Made by a program: the position numbers and the translations under genes. Under the pieces are notes generated by a model. The model was not told the DNA's origin. It saw nothing but the letters and a program-made list of their open reading frames with translations, and did no database searches. A stretch of 15,867 nt of DNA, from the NCBI GenBank assembly GCA_937896265.1, contig CALBMD010000184.1, positions 1 through 15,867 of the forward strand. The letters are read 5' to 3'. The stretch's first letter is position 1. Each line of letters opens with the position of its first letter. This document shows, in pieces, positions 14,437-15,867 of this stretch. The DNA comes from an uncultured Pseudomonadota bacterium. GTDB lineage: Bacteria; Bdellovibrionota_B; Oligoflexia; Oligoflexales; Bog-1112.

Positions 14437-15639
14437 TCACTCTACAGAAGCTGAAGAAATGATATTTGAAATAACTTCACGTAATTCCTCTCTGTTTTGT
14501 CCTATAAAGGCTTTGCCATTAATGAAAACAGTAGGGGTTGCGCTGACATCCATACTGATAGCTTGATCAATATCATCTTTGATTTTAGCTAAGAGGCTTT
14601 CATCTTCAAGGCAGCTTTTGATCTGGCTAGAGCTAAGCCCAACTTCATGCGCCCATTGTTCGGCATTTTGCGCGCTGGCTGTTTCTTGATTAGTAAAGGC
14701 CAAATCGTGATACTGCCAAAATTTTTGGAATTGTCCAGCGCATCTGGCTAATATAGCTATTTTACAGGAAAATACATGCATAGGCCGTTTTAAGACGCGG
14801 TTGCAATTTATGTCTAAGGGGAAGTTTTTATAGATAATTTGAACTTGGTTGTCGTTTTCGCGTACTAGCTCTTTGAGAAAAGTGCCCATACCTTTGCAGG
14901 CGGGGCATTGAAAGTCAGAAAATTTTACTATTTTTACAGGCGCTGAATCTGACCCTAAGCGGTAGTCTTCGCCTTTGCCCATATAGGGCGTTGTAGCAAT
15001 TGCAATAGTTTGCTTGATTTGGCTTAAAGGGCTGATCTTTATATGTTGCTCTTTGCTAGAGAAAGCCCTGTCTTTTTGAAATAGGCCTTTATAACCAGCT
15101 AAAAAAACAGCGACAATTGCTAGAGAGATGGCAAGCCCTTGGTAAGACGTTTGGGGGGAAAAAGCATCCGTTCTCGCTTGATAGCGGAAATTGATAAAGG
15201 CTAAGCTTAAACAAACAAGATAGATACCTATACATGCAAGACAGAGCGACTGAATTTTGCCAATGGAAATAGAGGCAAGCACTAAGCAGACAAAGAGCCC
15301 AATGACTACTAGGATTGAATAGGAGGAGAGGCATTTTTGGCGGATTTTTATGAAAATATGACTCACTGTGAGAAGGCTAATTAAGCAGAGAAAATAAGCG
15401 ACTCCAAAGACACCTAAAGGAATCCCTGAGACCTCACTGTACGTGCTTTGGGCAACTTTATCGCAACTAAAGACTTCATTGATATTGCACAAGAGGTTGG
15501 TGTGACCAAATTCTTTTACTTCATGGTGGTGAAATACGGTATAAGAAGCAAACAGAAGGCCTAAAGTGGCAAGTCCCAGAGAAAACTTCATCCACGCAGG
15601 TAAGTGCTTGTTTTGTTGCGCAGTTGACATAAAGCTCAT
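14437..15639 (-). CDS. VKOR-DsbA fusion, membrane disulfide-forming enzyme
   Basis: This 400-residue protein joins a vitamin K epoxide reductase-type membrane domain to a DsbA-like thioredoxin domain. The VKOR half (about 15-190, five hydrophobic segments) carries the loop cysteines Cys51 and Cys59 (CNINEVFSCDKVAQS, then GIPLGVFG) and the quinone-side CLAC pair Cys133/Cys136. The periplasmic half (about 225-400) has the redox motif CPAC (Cys245/Cys248) after KFSDFQ, and the cis-proline loop SATPTVFING (Pro369). The family oxidises cysteines in exported proteins and passes electrons to quinone, replacing DsbA plus DsbB. Extra cysteines (279, 292, 300, 343) could form structural disulfides. The ATG at 15639 has GAGGAGG seven bases upstream. 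It is the first gene of a four-gene minus-strand run. Confidence 0.95.
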   Translation of the reverse strand: MSFMSTAQQNKHLPAWMKFSLGLATLGLLFASYTVFHHHEVKEFGHTNLLCNINEVFSCDKVAQSTYSEVSGIPLGVFGVAYFLCLISLLTVSHIFIKIRQKCLSSYSILVVIGLFVCLVLASISIGKIQSLCLACIGIYLVCLSLAFINFRYQARTDAFSPQTSYQGLAISLAIVAVFLAGYKGLFQKDRAFSSKEQHIKISPLSQIKQTIAIATTPYMGKGEDYRLGSDSAPVKIVKFSDFQCPACKGMGTFLKELVRENDNQVQIIYKNFPLDINCNRVLKRPMHVFSCKIAILARCAGQFQKFWQYHDLAFTNQETASAQNAEQWAHEVGLSSSQIKSCLEDESLLAKIKDDIDQAISMDVSATPTVFINGKAFIGQNREELREVISNIISSASVE

Positions 15640-15655
15640 GGAGAAACCTCCTCGG

Positions 15656-15721
15656 TGCTGGCAGTATTGGTTTATATCGATATTAAATGGAAGACTCTGT
15701 ATTTATGGTAAAATGCCAGCA
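15656..15721. repeat. Inverted repeat in the divergent gap between VKOR-DsbA and tRNA-Ala
   Basis: TGCTGGCA (15656-15663) and TGCCAGCA (15714-15721) are perfect 8-base inverted arms 50 bases apart. Between them lies the perfect palindrome ATATCGATAT (15674-15683). They sit just upstream of the VKOR-DsbA ribosome binding site, where its promoter should be. They may be regulator sites. Confidence 0.3.
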
Positions 15722-15726
15722 AGCCA

Positions 15727-15755
15727 TTGACAAGTTATTTGGAGCAGCGTAAAAC
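15727..15755 (+). promoter_or_regulatory. Sigma-70 promoter of tRNA-Ala
   Basis: A perfect -35 TTGACA (15727-15732) is followed after 17 bases by TAAAAC (15750-15755). The expected transcription start near 15762 is a few bases ahead of the mature tRNA at 15770. The strength of the -35 and the spacing suit a stable RNA gene. Confidence 0.65.
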
Positions 15756-15769
15756 CGTTTTTAGCATTT

Positions 15770-15845
15770 GGGGGTATAGCTCAGCTGGTAGAGCGTTTGA
15801 ATGGCATTCAAAAGGTCAGCGGTTCGACTCCGCTTATCTCCACCA
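15770..15845 (+). tRNA. tRNA-Ala, anticodon GGC
   Basis: The cloverleaf is complete. Acceptor GGGGGTA pairs with TATCTCC, including the G3-U70 wobble that marks alanine tRNAs. The D stem is GCTC/GAGC. Anticodon stem TTTGA/TCAAA encloses loop ATGGCAT, with GGC at 15803-15805. The T arm is AGCGG-TTCGACT-CCGCT. The discriminator is A and CCA is encoded. Confidence 0.97.
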
Positions 15846-15867
15846 CTTCTAGCCCACTGGGCAAATA

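Overview
The window looks like a compact piece of chromosome from an AT-rich (by eye roughly 40% GC) Gram-negative bacterium. Evidence for two membranes and a periplasm: a lytic transglycosylase with a signal peptide, an outer-membrane-type lipoprotein of the CpoB/YbgF kind, and a VKOR-DsbA oxidative folding enzyme. The mix of a single-RRM RNA-binding protein, a receiver-PilZ protein, CheV, a VKOR-DsbA fusion and lysine synthesis by the succinylase route would suit Bdellovibrionota/Oligoflexia or another deep proteobacterial lineage. That placement is inference, not proof. GTG and TTG starts are common. I see no transposase, integrase, CRISPR array, prophage or restriction system.

Layout. 1-1011 (minus): MltD-like lytic transglycosylase running off the left edge. 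1176-1252: tRNA-Pro(GGG). 1253-1540: gene-free stretch with a strong GC-rich nested hairpin that I cannot explain. 1541-3834 (minus): DEAD-box RNA helicase followed by a small RRM protein with its own terminator, a likely RNA-remodelling or cold-response pair. 3977-7159 (plus): small unknown protein, CpoB-like lipoprotein, tsaD and rsmA, so tRNA and rRNA modification enzymes share a strand with an envelope lipoprotein. 7156-10599 (minus): secreted protein with NlpC/P60-like Cys and His signatures, DapC-type aminotransferase, dapD and a [2Fe-2S] ferredoxin. dapC and dapD overlap in ATGA and supply consecutive steps toward diaminopimelate and lysine.

10763-12766 (plus): receiver-PilZ protein, CheV, then a stand-alone BFD-type [2Fe-2S] protein. 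The first two suggest a signalling unit linking phosphorelay and possibly cyclic-di-GMP input to chemotaxis or gliding. A pair of mutually exclusive hairpins lies at the end of cheV. 12750-15639 (minus): VKOR-DsbA fusion, a protein built from two copies of an unrecognised domain, a protein with a histone-H1-like Lys/Ala tail, and a small unknown protein. These last four are the least understood part of the window. 15770-15845: tRNA-Ala(GGC) with a good sigma-70 promoter.

The best candidates for undescribed biology are the duplicated 'WHSP...LIDG' domain protein with its histone-tail neighbour, the structured element beside tRNA-Pro, and the secreted Cys/His protein in the dap operon. None is strong enough to be called a new system from sequence alone.
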